Of a stretch of DNA of 64,000 nucleotides, positions 10,914 to 24,500 are shown in pieces. Numbering within the stretch: position 1 is the first letter of the stretch; each line of letters begins with the position of its first letter. The stretch lies in the NCBI GenBank assembly GCA_009733715.1, contig WMKJ01000040.1, positions 1-64,000 on the forward strand, read 5' to 3'. Source of the stretch: Herpomyces periplanetae. Its lineage: Eukaryota; Ascomycota; Laboulbeniomycetes; Herpomycetales; Herpomycetaceae. The translations under genes were made by a program, and so were the position numbers. Under the pieces are notes generated by a model. It ran no database searches. It saw only the letters and a program-made list of their open reading frames with translations, and was not told the DNA's origin.

Positions 10914-12938
10914 ATGAATTGGAATTTTATGCAACGTGTTTTTAGTGTGCATGAGCACTGTTTTAGAATCAGGACGTCTCTTTTAATTCTCACATGTCAA
11001 TTTAAATGTAAAAAACGCATGTATAGCGAAGAGAGTAGGAGATACACCGAATTCGGGCTTAACGGTCCAAAATCTGACAATGATACAAGCTTAGAAAAGC
11101 GTATTAACGCTATACCGATTTCACGATATCGGAATTTTTGTATTGTGGCTCATATTGACCATGGTAAAAGTACACTTTGTGACCGATTATTAGAGTTAAC
11201 CCATACTGTTAAACGTGGAGCGGAACGTGAGCAATATTTGGATAAATTAGACGTGGAACGTCAGCGCGGAATAACAGTTAAGGCGCAAACATGCTCCATG
11301 ATATATCGACATACGAATGGCCTGGATTACTTATTTCATTTAGTCGATACACCTGGTCACGTTGACTTTCGTGCCGAAGTTAGTCGCAGTTATGCCAGTT
11401 GTAACGGAGCTATACTGCTTATTGACGCTAGTCAAGGCGTACAAGCGCAAACTGTGGCTAACTTTTATCTTGCCTTTGCACAAGGGTTAACTATGATACC
11501 AGTTATAAATAAAATTGACCTTGCTACGGCTAACGTTAAGTTAACATTGGAACAGCTTCAACAAAACTTCGAAATTGAAGGCTCACAAGCTCTTCTTTGC
11601 TCGGCCAAAACTGGGCAAGGAGTTAATCAACTACTTCCTACAATAGTTGAACAAATTCCTGCACCGTTGGGAGATTCTGCCCACACTTTGCGCTTTTTAC
11701 TAGTTGATTCATGGTATGATGTTTACCGTGGTGTTATCATATTAGTACGTGTATTTGATGGAATTGTTAAAGCAGGAGTTTGCGTTCGTTCGTTCGCCAC
11801 GGGACGTACTTATACGGTTGGTGAAATTGGAATTATGAATCCAGAAGCGACTCGGCTGAGGGAATTGCGTGCAGGACAAGTTGGCTACGTTTACTTTAAT
11901 CCAGGCATGAAAAACATGCATGAAGCTAAAATTGGAGATACATTCACGGTAGATGGCCTTGAAAATTCTGTTGAACCGTTACCAGGTTTCGAAGAGCCCC
12001 AGTCTATGGTATACGTTTCTGCATTTCCTGTCAATCAAAACGATTATCATCGTGTTTATGAAAGTATTAATCGACTTTGCTTGAACGATCGAAGTGTACA
12101 TTGTGAAAAAGACGCATCAGCAGCACTAGGAGCAGGATGGCGACTAGGATTTCTTGGATCATTACATTGCTCTGTATTTCGCGATAGACTACAGAATGAA
12201 CATGGAGCTAATTTAATAATTACGCCACCTTCAGTACCTTTTAAACTTGTTGATGGAAATGGCGTGGAAACTATACACAGTTGTGCTAGAGATTTTCCTG
12301 ATAATGGTACTGGACATGGATCAAAAGGAGGACGAGAAGCTTACGAAGCTATTGTTAACGTTTCCCTTACAATGCCAATTTCTTACTTGGGTAAAATGAT
12401 TGAATTATGTGAATCGCAAAGGGGGCGTCAACAATCAGTGGAATTTGCAACATTGCTGGAAAGAGTGAAGATTACATATGAGTTACCATTATCACAATTA
12501 GTTGATGATTTCTTTGGAAAAGTTAAGTCATTAAGTGAAGGATACGCTACGATGGATTATGAAGATGCAGGTTGGAGAAAGGCCAAACTATGTAAATTAC
12601 GCCTACTGGTGAATAAAATCCCGATTGATGCATTGAGTATGGTTGTTCATCAATCTATAGCACAACGGTTAGGCCGCCAGTGGGTACAAAAGTTCAAAGA
12701 GCACGTACCTCGACAAATGTTTGAAGTAGTAATTCAGGCTGCACAGGATAATCGAATCATTGCGCGAGAAAGTATCAAAGCCTTTCGCAAGGATGTTTTA
12801 GCGAAATTGCACGCTAGTGATATATCAAGACGAAGAAAATTACTGGCGAAGCAGACGGCGGGAAAGAAGCGTCTTAAATCTCATGGCACGGTAACTCTGG
12901 ATAATTCGGTTTACGTTAAATTTCTGGCAACATCATAA
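10914..12938 (+). CDS. GUF1: mitochondrial translation factor GUF1 (LepA/EF4)
   Basis: LepA-family GTPase that back-translocates or remodels stalled mitochondrial ribosomes. It is a single exon; from the ATG at 10914 the product has 674 residues. The N terminus ([10 protein letters not shown], then Arg/Lys-rich with few acids) suits a mitochondrial presequence. G motifs are AHIDHGKST (G1), RGIT (G2), DTPGH (G3) and NKID (G4). LepA-specific blocks include [32 protein letters not shown], the [13 protein letters not shown] block and the C-terminal [34 protein letters not shown] tail. The reading frame continues upstream of the chosen ATG through the GT repeat but without another ATG. No key residue is missing. 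Confidence 0.96.
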   Translation: MNWNFMQRVFSVHEHCFRIRTSLLILTCQFKCKKRMYSEESRRYTEFGLNGPKSDNDTSLEKRINAIPISRYRNFCIVAHIDHGKSTLCDRLLELTHTVKRGAEREQYLDKLDVERQRGITVKAQTCSMIYRHTNGLDYLFHLVDTPGHVDFRAEVSRSYASCNGAILLIDASQGVQAQTVANFYLAFAQGLTMIPVINKIDLATANVKLTLEQLQQNFEIEGSQALLCSAKTGQGVNQLLPTIVEQIPAPLGDSAHTLRFLLVDSWYDVYRGVIILVRVFDGIVKAGVCVRSFATGRTYTVGEIGIMNPEATRLRELRAGQVGYVYFNPGMKNMHEAKIGDTFTVDGLENSVEPLPGFEEPQSMVYVSAFPVNQNDYHRVYESINRLCLNDRSVHCEKDASAALGAGWRLGFLGSLHCSVFRDRLQNEHGANLIITPPSVPFKLVDGNGVETIHSCARDFPDNGTGHGSKGGREAYEAIVNVSLTMPISYLGKMIELCESQRGRQQSVEFATLLERVKITYELPLSQLVDDFFGKVKSLSEGYATMDYEDAGWRKAKLCKLRLLVNKIPIDALSMVVHQSIAQRLGRQWVQKFKEHVPRQMFEVVIQAAQDNRIIARESIKAFRKDVLAKLHASDISRRRKLLAKQTAGKKRLKSHGTVTLDNSVYVKFLATS

Positions 12939-13827
12939 TATCTCGGATGATTTTAATAAAAGTCGTTTTACGCTTGAGTCTGACGAATGCACATGGTATG
13001 GTGGGGGACACGTTTTGAAAATTTTATGCACGGAGACAGCTAAAGGGAAAGCTTGGGCGAAGCTCTGTATGCTACGTGAAGTTGAATTTGAGCATTAATT
13101 AAAGGTTAAATGCTCTAGCTTACATGTATGCATTATGTCAACGCTGATCATGATGTTGGAAAGGAATATGAATTTTAGTTGACAGAATCATTCATTTATG
13201 CAATGGTTGCTAATTCGCTGCCCTCATGGTTAACGGAATACGTATGCTGGATGAGTTATGCTACGGCATGGGATTAACACATGTCAATTGTACTTTGTTG
13301 ATTGGCCTAGATTGAATAGAACTTGGAATGAATATTGCGACAGTAATGTACGGTGCTGAATATGCCGTTATGCCATAATAAATGAAGATGTTGGATTGAA
13401 ATTTCCCTGGAGAGAGATGACGATTTTCCGGGACTTTCAAGAACTAACTTTGCGAGTGTTTCTGCGTCAAAGCAAATCTGGTTTTATATTGAGTCTACAT
13501 TAGAGTTCATACATGGATAAATGCATGATGTCAGTCCATTCCACTTGAATTATGGAGGTCTGATTTAATGAACTTAGTTTATCACGCCTATTCAAGACCA
13601 TCTTGGTCAAGGATTCAAGAATGATTAGGGCAACTAAATCTTTCCAATGATAAAACCTTTACTACTCAAGGACATTTTCAATTTAATGAACCGATAAACT
13701 ATGGTTTTTCTGATATATATTTGGCAAACTCATACCCATTTTCGTCTATGCATTGCAAATCACATTTCTCCAGTCATTCTCTATTTGGCTCTACACTTCC
13801 CCAGCTAATTTCAGGCTAATTATTGTC
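12939..13827. other. intergenic, GUF1 to secreted-protein gene
   Basis: About 890 bp between two plus-strand genes. It is AT-rich with no frame or repeat that I can support. It presumably holds the GUF1 3' UTR and the promoter of the next gene. Confidence 0.5.
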
Positions 13828-15762
13828 ATGAAACTATTAACACCAGCAGTTACCGCCTCTAGGCTTGTTGCTTTTGCCTGTATTGTCTCAGTTTTGGTCG
13901 GTGTATACGGCGTTGTTCCTATAAATGCTTTACAATTTTCGCCCCAATTTTACCTGCAAGCCCAAATTCTTCCGTCAGAGAAGAGGGATTTTTCGGAAGC
14001 CTTTAAGCTATACAACAATTTAAAACCTGTTCTGGGTAGAACCAACGTCGTTTTTTCCAGAGCCGAGGTAAATATACTTTCCATACCATTGTTTGCTTGA
14101 TCTTCCATATTATATATATCTAACCCAATATGTTTTCCTTATTTTGCCCTAGTTTTTTCCTCCCGATGTCCTGATCAGCCTGGGACGGCGTACAGGAATA
14201 TTAATTTGGACTCATAAAGCAACTAATAGTTTATTTTATCAAGGTAAGTATATTCTAGCTTTGTTTCCCCTTCCCTTTATCACCATTTTAATAGATTCTA
14301 CTTATTCTCAGGCTAATCGTATCGACTTGAAACAGTTTTTGTGTCAAAAGATGGCCAACTACTTTATAGACCATACGGTTCAATGGCCAGAGATCAAAGC
14401 CCAGGCTTATTTGGCATTCACCTGGGAGCCGATCTTCCACAACAATACCGAAAATACGCCGCAAGAAGGAGAAAATACTTGGTTTACCGAAATCACCCTT
14501 TCAAGATTTGCCTTACCACTAACACCCCAAATGCAAACGACGACGTCGTCATTAGAGTCGCCAAAGCCCCCGTAAGAGCCGGTGAAACTTGTAATGTAGT
14601 TTTACTCATGGTTGAGTACTACAACACTGATGAACCGGCTCAACATCCCCAAGAAGCTGTAACTAACCTCCACCAAGCTATATCAACTTTGGATGGACAA
14701 ATTGGCGAGAATGAGTTGGATCCTAATCCTTTAAGCAGACCCCTGAGTGTCCAAAAAAGCGCTTCCTACAATGATATCTGGAACGCTGTAAATCGGAAAA
14801 GTATGTTAACCTCTTTCGTTTTATACATCGACTTCATTCCCTTGAAAACTTCCCTATACTAACCCTAACTAGAGACTAAAAATTGGAATTCGGCTCCATT
14901 AAGTGCTTCAGCCAGCCATTCATCCATAGAAGAATTCCCTAATTCACTAACTTCATTAAGAGGCGGCAAATCTCAAATTAATAAACCAAGAATCGAATTT
15001 ACCACATCCTCTTCACAAAGTCTGGCTTCATCTAGCTACGACCACGGCTCCCAACATGAATCTGGTAATTATTATCCAATTCATGCCGGCGCCCACAACA
15101 GAGATGTTACCAAACCATATCATTTACTATCAGATAGTCATGGTTCATCCTCATTCCCCTCACAAACCGGGAATTTCGATCCCAATATACTAATTTCTCG
15201 GCTTGCCAAACTTGAAGTTGATAATATATTAACCCGCCAACAACTCCTCCAATTAATCGAAAGAGTTGACAGACCTGAAATGTTTGGCATAATAGAAAAC
15301 GCCAACTCCTACCCGAATATCGATCATTTATCCCTCCCTTCGCCGACATATCCCCAGTCTTCAGGGTCCAGATCTCTATTATCCAATACGCCCGATTTAG
15401 GCTCAAGTTCATCCAGTATGGTCAGTTCAAATTCTTACGATATAAATCCGGCATACGATCTACCCATTTCACCCCCAGCAAAGTCCAAATCTACCAACAA
15501 GTTGGTAGATATATTTCGCAACTTTCGTCGTACATTTCTCAAAACTGATGGTAATTCCAAAACAACCGGCCGCCGCGGCAGTGAACCTGCCGTTAATCCC
15601 AATGCTCCCTTATATTCCGATGTATTTTCCCATGTTGCAGAAGGAAATCAAAACATGCACCACGTCCGCGGTTCCATCCACAGTCAAATTCCCCCCCAGT
15701 ACCTCGGACGACAACCTCCGTTGAATCCTGCTGCCGCCGCTTATTTTTTTCCTTGTGAATAG
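13828..15762 (+). CDS. unrecognised protein with signal peptide and Ser-rich tail
   Basis: I do not recognise this family. Four exons (13828..14067, 14153..14243, 14336..14800, 14873..15762) join in phase to 561 residues; every junction is GT-AG. The N terminus has a short charged start and a hydrophobic run (LVAFACIVSVLVGVYGVVP) typical of a signal peptide or anchor. Residues about 40-210 look like a folded domain (DVLISLGRRTGILIWTHK, VSKDGQLLYRPYGSMARD, RVAKAPVRAGETCNVVLLM). The remainder is low-complexity, Ser/Asn/Pro-rich, with a short helix-like segment (ILISRLAKLEVDNILTRQQL) and a basic patch near RNFRRTFLKT. A secreted or membrane-anchored role is inferred only from the N terminus. The Ser-rich tail would also suit a cytosolic regulator, so the start is the weakest part of the model. 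Confidence 0.62.
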
Positions 15763-16035
15763 TTCTGCTCCGTTCATGTATAATTTGCTCATTGTCTTCA
15801 TCCATACTGGTATCCTTCCCTTCCCCTCTTTACACTTTGCGAATGTCCTTAATCTCACCTCATTCTTACACTTACATTTACACCCTTCCCCTCTTTGCCC
15901 TTCACGTCATATAAGATTTCATGCATGCATTTCCTCGTTGGTTTTTCCCAAATGAAACTCATTCAACTTCCAAAACTATCGTAAGCTAGTTCTAGTGTAC
16001 ATTCACATTCCCCTTCCCCACACGCCTCGTAAACT

Positions 16036-19000
16036 TTACACAGATAACTCGTGCTTCAACGGTGATGCAGACAGCGCTGTACCAGCATGCTGTTGCGGCG
16101 CAAACGTCGTTGAAACCGGTGTCGAGCCGGGCATAGGCATACTCCACGGTGACAACATTGACGATGCTGATGACGCTGATGAGCATGTTGAAGAAGAACA
16201 CGATGAAGAAGAGAGTAATGGTGACGGTGAAGATGTTGTATGTCCACTACCATCACCACTGCCATGGCCAATCAATAAACCATGCCCACCAAATCCTGTA
16301 GTCGGGCTAACTCGTCGTGGTATCGCTAGCGTACTCTCTGCATCAAGTAAAACATTTGCTTGATTAGATTGAGACAAGGAGCACGCCGCACTTAGGTTTA
16401 CACTCGCGTTCACTGCATGAACGGGTCCTCGCTGCCATGAACCTCGACGTGATCGTACAGAATCATACATTGTCGCAACCCCTGATCGTGGTCCCATGTT
16501 CAAGCCATCGTTCACGTTAAAATTACTGTTACCAGCTTCATTTCCTACTTTATGTCCACATGTCCCCGACCCCGCCGTTACCACTGGCCCCTGTCGTTCC
16601 ACACCATATTCCAAGGCCAACCCAAGTTCAACATTTCCCCTGTCTCCAACTCCCTCCATACACCTGCCACTATCGCCACTATTCAAGAGAAAGCTGAGCC
16701 CGTCTTCACCGCTATGAACTTGGGTCTGTGCCTGTGACTGCACCTGAGAGTCCGGTGTTGTATACGCTGTATATGGAAGGGTTTGCACCGTTGCTCCCAA
16801 ATTCCGACATCCTTCATCAACGTTAAACTGACTAGCAACACCATCATTCATCACCACGCCCGATGCTACCGGTACTGAAACTCCATCCATACCTGCGAAT
16901 CTCGTACTTTTCCCTTCATCCAGTAAAAAAGAATTCCGAATTGCACTATTCGATTCGCACACCGCTGTCGTTGAACGTGTTGTCGATCCATCACCGTATG
17001 TATAACTTTGACACGATTGGCCAAGCTCATTCTGAAACCTCAAGCTATCTTGTGAGGTCATGCCCCGCGTAGAATATTGATTATGATCTTTGCTACCACC
17101 CTCCAAATTTTGTCGATTCACGGTTGGAATCATCGGTTCACTAAAATGTTCAAACGGCAAGTTTGTATCATTTCCATCCACTGAGTTCATCGTAAGAAAT
17201 GAAAGATAATTCTGTCCCTCCACTTCTCCTGTTTCCCCTGTTGATCCTGCTCCACTTACATCAGTTCGTGTCGGCAAGGGAAGCTCCGAATTGAATAATG
17301 GGTTGCCATATGACCCAAAGTAACCTTCCGGAACGCTATTACGAGAGATCATAAAATTTAACATTTCACGCGGAAAATTCATTAATGAACTATGACACGC
17401 AACCCCACACGACGTAGTTGCAGCATCATTTCCGCTAAGTGGTCCCGATTGTTCGCCAGTTACACTGCGCGTAAGTGAATCAAACGCTTGTATGATAACT
17501 TTTAATGGCTCAACTGCCATTTGTCCGCAAACTTGTCCTGCACCATGGGTCGATGGGAATACGGGTGACAGCGCAATCGCGGTAGCGTAAAAGTATGCTG
17601 GAACAGCTAGTTGCATGAACGCTTGATCATACAAGCCCTGCGAATATTGATAACCTGATCCCGGTAATGGATGTTTTAGTCCCGCTCGAGTCGATTGCGG
17701 TGAAGGATACGCCGCTTCTGATAAATTAGAGTACGTTGAAGGAGAGTGAATGGGCCCTGATTGCGATAAGTGTGAGCTAACATGCGTTTTACGCAAGAAC
17801 AGAAGGGATATCGGAACCCAGATTAGCCATTTCAGCAAACAATACACACTTTGGTACTGTCGTTTTGCCAAACTGTTCGACGAATCTACGTTCGATTGAT
17901 CACGTAATTGCTCCACAAAATTCCTTAATTGTTCAACCCAGCGGTGTTCATAAGCATAAGACTGATTGCAACGCAGGCTTCGGGCAGAATTAATATTCAT
18001 GAATTCGCGATCTCCTCTACCAGGAAACGAGGTGCTTGCATCAACCCCAATCTGTAATCCTGATTCGCCGTAACCTCTATTCATACTTTCACTAACTCCA
18101 CCATCAATATTACGGCCTTCGAGTTTGCTAAGTACTGATGTAGAAGCTGTAAGGTAACCAAAGAACCTATCCAATGCATCTAGCGTATACTGAATTTCAT
18201 CCATTCCATTTTCCCGTCCAAATGATATCGAAGAAAATTGAGCCACCCCAAACAAAGCTATTTCTGCTTTAAATGATGACGTAGTCCGCCAGTACCCCGG
18301 CATAATCGATATAACTCGCTGAACATTTCGTACATAATAGGACCAATCATTAACTTCATTCGACTGCCAAAGTAATAATAACGCTGCAGCTACTATGGCA
18401 TCTGCTGTAGACTTCATAAACGTAGATGCAACCACTGAACTTGATGGTTGCATCGACGGATCTTGAGAATTTGCTGATGCTGAAAATACAATTAAATCCA
18501 CCGAGGATGTCCAAGCCCGTTTAGCTTGACCTGCAAAATGCACCGCCAGGGTATGCGTTTCGGAGGACTGAGCTATCCAAGCTAAATGAGAGGCTGAAAA
18601 GGCCAGCAAAGCGTGTAAAACATAGGGATGGACCATAGCACAACTTAATATTTTGGGCAGCATATTTATCCACACTGATACATTGGCTGTATGACTGTGT
18701 CGAAGTTCACTAGCAATAGAGCACACATGATACAGTAATCGTAAATCAGTTCGTGAAAATGTGAACCAATTTACTGTGCATGGTAATTCCAGTAAATCTG
18801 TGAACGGGAACTGCCCTTTATGTTGCCATTGGTCAATGATACTCTCAATTTGAGGTGTCCATAAAGGAAGATTAGCTAGAGCCGCATTATCATGGGGATC
18901 ATGAAAAGATGAATCCAAATAAGGAGGGGTATTTAAAGGGCGTGATGAATAGGGTGTCTGTCCGGGTAAATGACCAAAAACGGAAGCCGGTGAATCGGTG

Positions 19001-19702
19001 TTTGAGAGTGTCTGAGGGACTTTAACGGGTGATGCCAGGGTGGAAACATGTACATTATTTCCGGGGAACACACGAGATGAATGGCACAGGGAATCAGACC
19101 CTGAATACATAGGCATCGAAACAGGACTTGGTGCAGAAGCTGATGATGGTAACGAGCACGTCGATGACGAAAGTCTGGACGGCGTAGAGCAGTTTGACAA
19201 GGAAGTCAAAGGAATTGGATTCACATTCATAGAATTTGAGTGTAGATATGGAGTACCAGCTACTGTATTTAATGTAACAGCTGGGGACTGTGTGATATTC
19301 CCGAGAAAATATGATGGATGAGTACGTGTGTGTGGTGCTGTGTTAGGCCCACCCCTCGAACCGTGATACATTGTACCATTAACACTGTCAAGGGTGACAG
19401 GTGAAACGTTTACAGAGTGAACGTTGGCGGTGTCAATGGGTAGGCTTGATCTTCCAGAAGTAGCAAAATGTGGTGCCTTTGGTATAGTAGCAAAGTTCAT
19501 ATAATCACAACGAACTTGGTGTTTTGTACAATTACGGCTAAGAGACCACCGTCAGTCATAAGGCAAAAACGTCAACAATTTCAATTACTCACCATTGGGG
19601 AAAAGTTTCATCACAGCGAATGTGCCGGCGTTTACACGTTCGACAGCCTTTGCGAGATTTAGTATGACTTCGCCGTGACGGACCACCACCTGGACCAGCC
19701 AT
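16036..19702 (-). CDS. Zn2Cys6 transcription factor, UPC2/sterol-regulator-like
   Basis: Nuclear zinc-cluster regulator. Two exons, 19593..19702 and 16036..19537, give 1203 residues. The 55-bp intron cuts the zinc cluster itself: exon 1 ends KGCRTCKRRHIRCDETFPQ and exon 2 continues CRNCTKHQVRCDY, giving a complete C-x2-C-x6-C-x6-C-x2-C-x6-C motif at about residues 20-48. A long Ser/Thr/Pro linker follows, then a helical block (about 250-420; PFTDLLELPCTVNWFTFSRT, HPYVLHALLAFSASHLAW) resembling the fungal-specific factor domain of Upc2/Ecm22-type proteins. The rest is a long Ser/Asn/Gly-rich region. Exon 2 alone would look like a factor without a DNA-binding domain. The target genes are unknown; a sterol role is family-based inference only. 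Confidence 0.87.
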
Positions 19703-21566
19703 TGCTTAGGAGTGTATGAACCGGAAAAATATACTCGGAGTAAGTACCGGTGTGAATGAGGCGTGTATAGTAAAGATTGAAAATCCAAAAGTTAAACGAG
19801 ACGAAAGCGAAGTGAAAAAACGAGCCGGAGATTGGGAACGAACAAAGTTTATATAAGAGTTAATGATGGTGAAAAAACGGTGTGCGATACATACAACCCC
19901 AGAGAAGTTGTACATAGCATCGCAGGTTGTAATCAGCTTAAACAGAATACGAGCAAAAGGTTTAGCCTTCAAAAGGTTGAACAGGGAAAGGAAGTTCTCG
20001 GGGTTGGCGTTAATGGCATTAAACGAGAAATAGTCAGGTAAATGGTGAGGGAAAGTGTATATAAAAGTTGGAATCCATAGAGAATATGGTAGGATCAACA
20101 ATGGAATAAAAGCGTAGGGGAAATATGCGAAAGCGGTGTTGCTAAAAAGCGCGAAATGACTTATACGAAAATTTTGCAGCGTAAGGTAAGAAAATTGGAA
20201 GAAATGGGTCGTTCCGTGTGCGATAAAAAACGGGATGTTTCAAAAGCAAGGTAAAAACAAAGACGTAGAGCCTAGGAAAAGTGTAGAAGAATCGCAAGGA
20301 AAGTTGGCAGCTGAAATACGTTGGTTTCGTCAAGTGGAGCTGAATTTGATGGGAGAAGAGAGAAGTGTTAACAAAGAAGACAAATTAGAAGTTGGAAGTT
20401 TGAGAACGAAACGTGGTAAGGATGATGGAGAGAAGCGAAACAAAAGTTGACGAAATTGACAGGAACGGGTACACAATTGGGAGCTTGGTTCGGAAATTTA
20501 AAAGAACAAACCGAAAGAGGATAGAATCACGAGGTCATTAAAGCGGAACGAGTGGTATACAACGGTAATTGTTCAATTGAGAGGTCTTCGTAAACTTCGT
20601 GATGCTCGTGAAAGTAACTTAAGGGTTAATCAAGTACGTATACGAGAAATAAGAATCCGAGAGGACGTATAACAAGGAAAAACGAGAAAGCTTAAGGCGA
20701 AGCAGGGCGGTAAGCGGGTAAGGAAAAAGCCGAAAGTAAAGTTAACATCAAAGTAGCAAGGAATTTGAGAGAAAGCCCATGAAGATCGGGAATCTTAGTA
20801 TCCGGAGAGAAACCGATGCAAAAAGTGAAGAATTAACGTAAAAAGTTGAACAAGTTTGACAAGAGGATATACCGGGATATATCGAATGAGAAACGAGGAT
20901 ACGGTAAGGCGTATAAACAACAATAATCGTAGTGGTAAAGTATCATAATGAACGAATTTACGAAGCGTCAAGTTAGGATTAAATGAGTTAACAACGAAAT
21001 ATTATATCGTTCACATTCTTAAGGGTTTGAAGAACTGGCCACCGGATAATTTAGCAAAGAATTGACGAATTGCGAATAACCAGCAGAATAATTACCCAAT
21101 TGGTAAACAAGTGAAATGTTAAATAGTAGGGTAGCAAGCAGACACTGAAAGATTGCGAATCGAGAGAAATGAGCGGGTAAGAGATCGAACCGTTTCCTCA
21201 ATTACAATCCATGTCGCTACTGTTACTGCTGATCTACCTCCGCCGATGCCAACGCTGGCTCAAAAGTAATCAACAACTTACTCAGCCCGAGTCAAGACGA
21301 GGAACCAAAGAATCGTGTTTCATATGTAACGTATAATTTCCGAATTAGGAAATTAACGTTTCAGAGTCCAGACGAAACAATCTTCCGGATATAGGATTAA
21401 TCCGGGAAAGCGGGGACATCCGAAATGAGAAGAGATGAGACGAAATTGAGGGGAGAGAAGGGATGGGAACTTTGAAATAAAGAGGAACGGGGCAAGAAGC
21501 CGAGACGGTGTGAAAATTAAGCCAGCATGCACAAAAAGATAGGGTGGTGTAGTAAAGGGAAACGAT
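19703..21566. other. 1.86 kb upstream region of the zinc-cluster gene
   Basis: Strongly purine-rich on the plus strand, hence pyrimidine-rich on the sense strand of the minus-strand factor. No coding segment is supported. It likely contains the promoter and 5' UTR of the transcription factor. The transportin gene ends at its far edge. Confidence 0.5.
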
Positions 21567-24500
21567 TCATTGTATTCTGTAGATGCGCTTTAAGTGGGCG
21601 ACTTTTTCACTGGATAGATTACTATTGAGATATCCGTCAAAGTTTGTAATCAATCGCTGAAATTCTTGCATCATCTAAACAATTATGAGTAAGTATACGA
21701 TATAATTGATCGGCATTAAACAACTTTCAGGGAGATAACTTTCTGAGTGCTAAATTGATCAAACCAACCAAATTAAGCAGTTAAACCATTGGAAATAATA
21801 GAAATCATTTCACTCACCTCGTACAAAACCTTGTGGACGCTATCATCATTAACTCCAACTTTTCCATCAATTCCTACTACGCCTTCTTGGACAATGCCAT
21901 TACCAACATCATTACCACCACTAATTCCAATATACCCACCCTTTCCATCTACTTCAACACTACCACATACATCACCCATTCCATGGTCACTCTCAAGATT
22001 TCCAGTACCACCTCCTCCCATGATCCCGTTATTCATGTCAGCTAGCCCATCCTTGCTCAGCCTTACATTTAACGAATGGCTAATATCCCCGGGATTCGTA
22101 GTTCCATTTTGGTTCACCACACCTTCTGTGTTAGCTTCTTTCAGCCCTGCCCCCCATCCACCCATGAAGTCGTCGGGAAATTCTTCAATCATGTTAAAAA
22201 ACTCCGCTAAGATTGGTTCCATAGCTTGAGGGTTTCTCAAAACAATTTTCGCAAAGCCTTTCAAAGCATGTCCCTTTTCATGAGTCCAAGTAACCTGCCT
22301 AATAATTCTTACGAAAGTAGGTGCTAAGCTTGCCAAATGGGGTGCCAACATTTCCCTATACCAATATCCCATACGACCCAATGCAATTGCTGCATTCTCC
22401 TTGAGCGATTTTGGTAAATCAGCTTCGAAAAGAATACGACCCAACTTTTCCATAAGCTCCCCGACGTATTCTTCGATTCCATTCTGGGCTCGCATTACAA
22501 TCTCTCCGACTGACCAGCATGCATTGTTTATTACGGCAATCTCCATACAAGCCATGGTTGATTTAACTTCGTTCCCGTCCAATTGCTTTAGTAATATCTC
22601 CATAATGCCTCGTAAATGGGGTTTCAGATGTCCGAAAGCGTAAATTGCCGAGTCTCCTACTAATGCGTAACCCGATTGTCGTACGTCGTACGCACCATCT
22701 TTAAGACAAAATGGTAGTAAATCAAATAAATTCGGACGAGATTCCATTAATAGAGCACCTCGAGACTTGGCGTCTAACGCTTGAATCATTGAACTCATCA
22801 GATCCAGACAGTTCACCAGGAACTCACCATCTTCTAATTCCTCTTCGGTTTCTCGTTCTCCTCCTCTACCACCCTCTCCCCAAGCATTCTCCGTGACTCG
22901 ATGTATAATTCCAATACATCTTTCCCAGATCACTGGTGCATAAGGCACAAACGACGTCCCTAAAGCCGATACGACGTAAGTTAAGCATTCAAAGAATGGA
23001 AAAAGCTCTCGGGAGTTATTTGCGACTAGTTTCCACCGTTTTAACAAAGCTGGCATTAGCATCTGTGCAATTTCAGGAATTCGGAAACCTCTTCCAACAT
23101 GTTCCGTCAACGTCTGAACACAATCATATAGGATATATATGTTTCGATCTTTGTACACCTCAAAGCAACGCACAAATTGCGCTACTATACCCACGCAGAA
23201 TTCTTCGAGTAGTCTACCCGCCTTCTCTACCAAGCTAACAAAAGCGGACGCAGCTGCTTCTTGTACTCGCTTTCGGCTGTCAAGCATTCGTTGCAGTAAT
23301 CCCTCCATGGTTGGAATAAAATATTCACGTTTTCCGTTAGCATCGAGCTGAGTTGACCATGATAGATATCTACCCAAGGTCCAACAGCTAATTTGTCTAA
23401 CCATTGCTACGGGATCTGAAAGTAACGATAGCAGGAACTGCGTCAAGAAGTGCAAATGTGGTTGAACACTCTCCATGCATCCTTCAGCAATCGCACCCAG
23501 CGCTAGTACTGCAGCTTCCCTGTGAGGCCATTCACTATGATTTAAGTTTTCAGTGAGGTAAGGCAACGTATACCGAAATACTTCCTCGCGAAATCCCGTC
23601 GCAAGAATATCCAGGGCTGCTGCCGAACATTTTCTCAGGCTCCAGTGACCTTCAGGATCAACATCATCATCGTCATCATCACTTTCTTCCAATTCACCAT
23701 CACTAAGTTCATTATCTTTATCATCGGCCAAGCTACTTTTACCCGAGCCAACTACACCTCGGGAAGACTTATGAGAGCTGAAGACAGGTTTAATGTCACA
23801 TTCACGGTCATCAATCTCTTGAATGTCACGTTCGTTTTCACATTCAAGTCTGATTATTTCTTCTTGACTGAATACCATGCTAGTCAAAAGTAACGGAATA
23901 ATCCTGTCGAGATATGGTCCCAAATAAGGTCTAACTTTTTCATCTTCACCTATACAAAGCCAAAACTCAGCTGCGTCCAGCGCTAATTCAGCGTCGTTTT
24001 CATTCTTTTGTTGAGCAATCATATAATCCACTAATCCCTTCATATGAGGTATCATTCGCTCGGCGCTAATCTCGGTTAGCTGGATAAATGCTCTACAAAC
24101 GTACTTGCGAACTTCCTCGCTGGAGTCCCCTGATAAACGGAACAATTGAGTCAATAAGGTATCAATATCCGACATAACTGCAGGTGCTTTATTTGTAAGG
24201 AAATGATTAATGCAAGCTAGAGTCAAAGCTCGTATTTTTTGGAGAGGGCATTCTGTAAGCGCGACGAAACGAGGTATCCAGAAATCCCAAGGCCGTTCAC
24301 CGTTATAGTCAACGGAGAAAGACGAGCTGTCATCCTCACATATTTTGAGTAAGGCTCTCATGGCACCCTCCTGAGCATGAGGAGACACGTTATGTGATTT
24401 GTTCTCGGCCATCGATAGCAAATCAGAGAGAGCGGACGGCCACTCTATGATACCACCACGTAAAATGAGCTCTGCAATGACGGAGCCCGTATGATTACGA

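Noticed and set aside
15995-16363. Acidic plus-strand frame with Asp/Glu runs
   Set aside because: Antisense of the Ser-rich tail of the zinc-cluster factor.
21175-21200. GGTTCGATCTC on the minus strand as a tRNA B-box
   Set aside because: No T-stem, A-box or acceptor stem can be formed around it.
21789-22229. 146-codon Thr/Ser/Pro-rich plus-strand frame
   Set aside because: Antisense of the Gly/Asn-rich insert of transportin.
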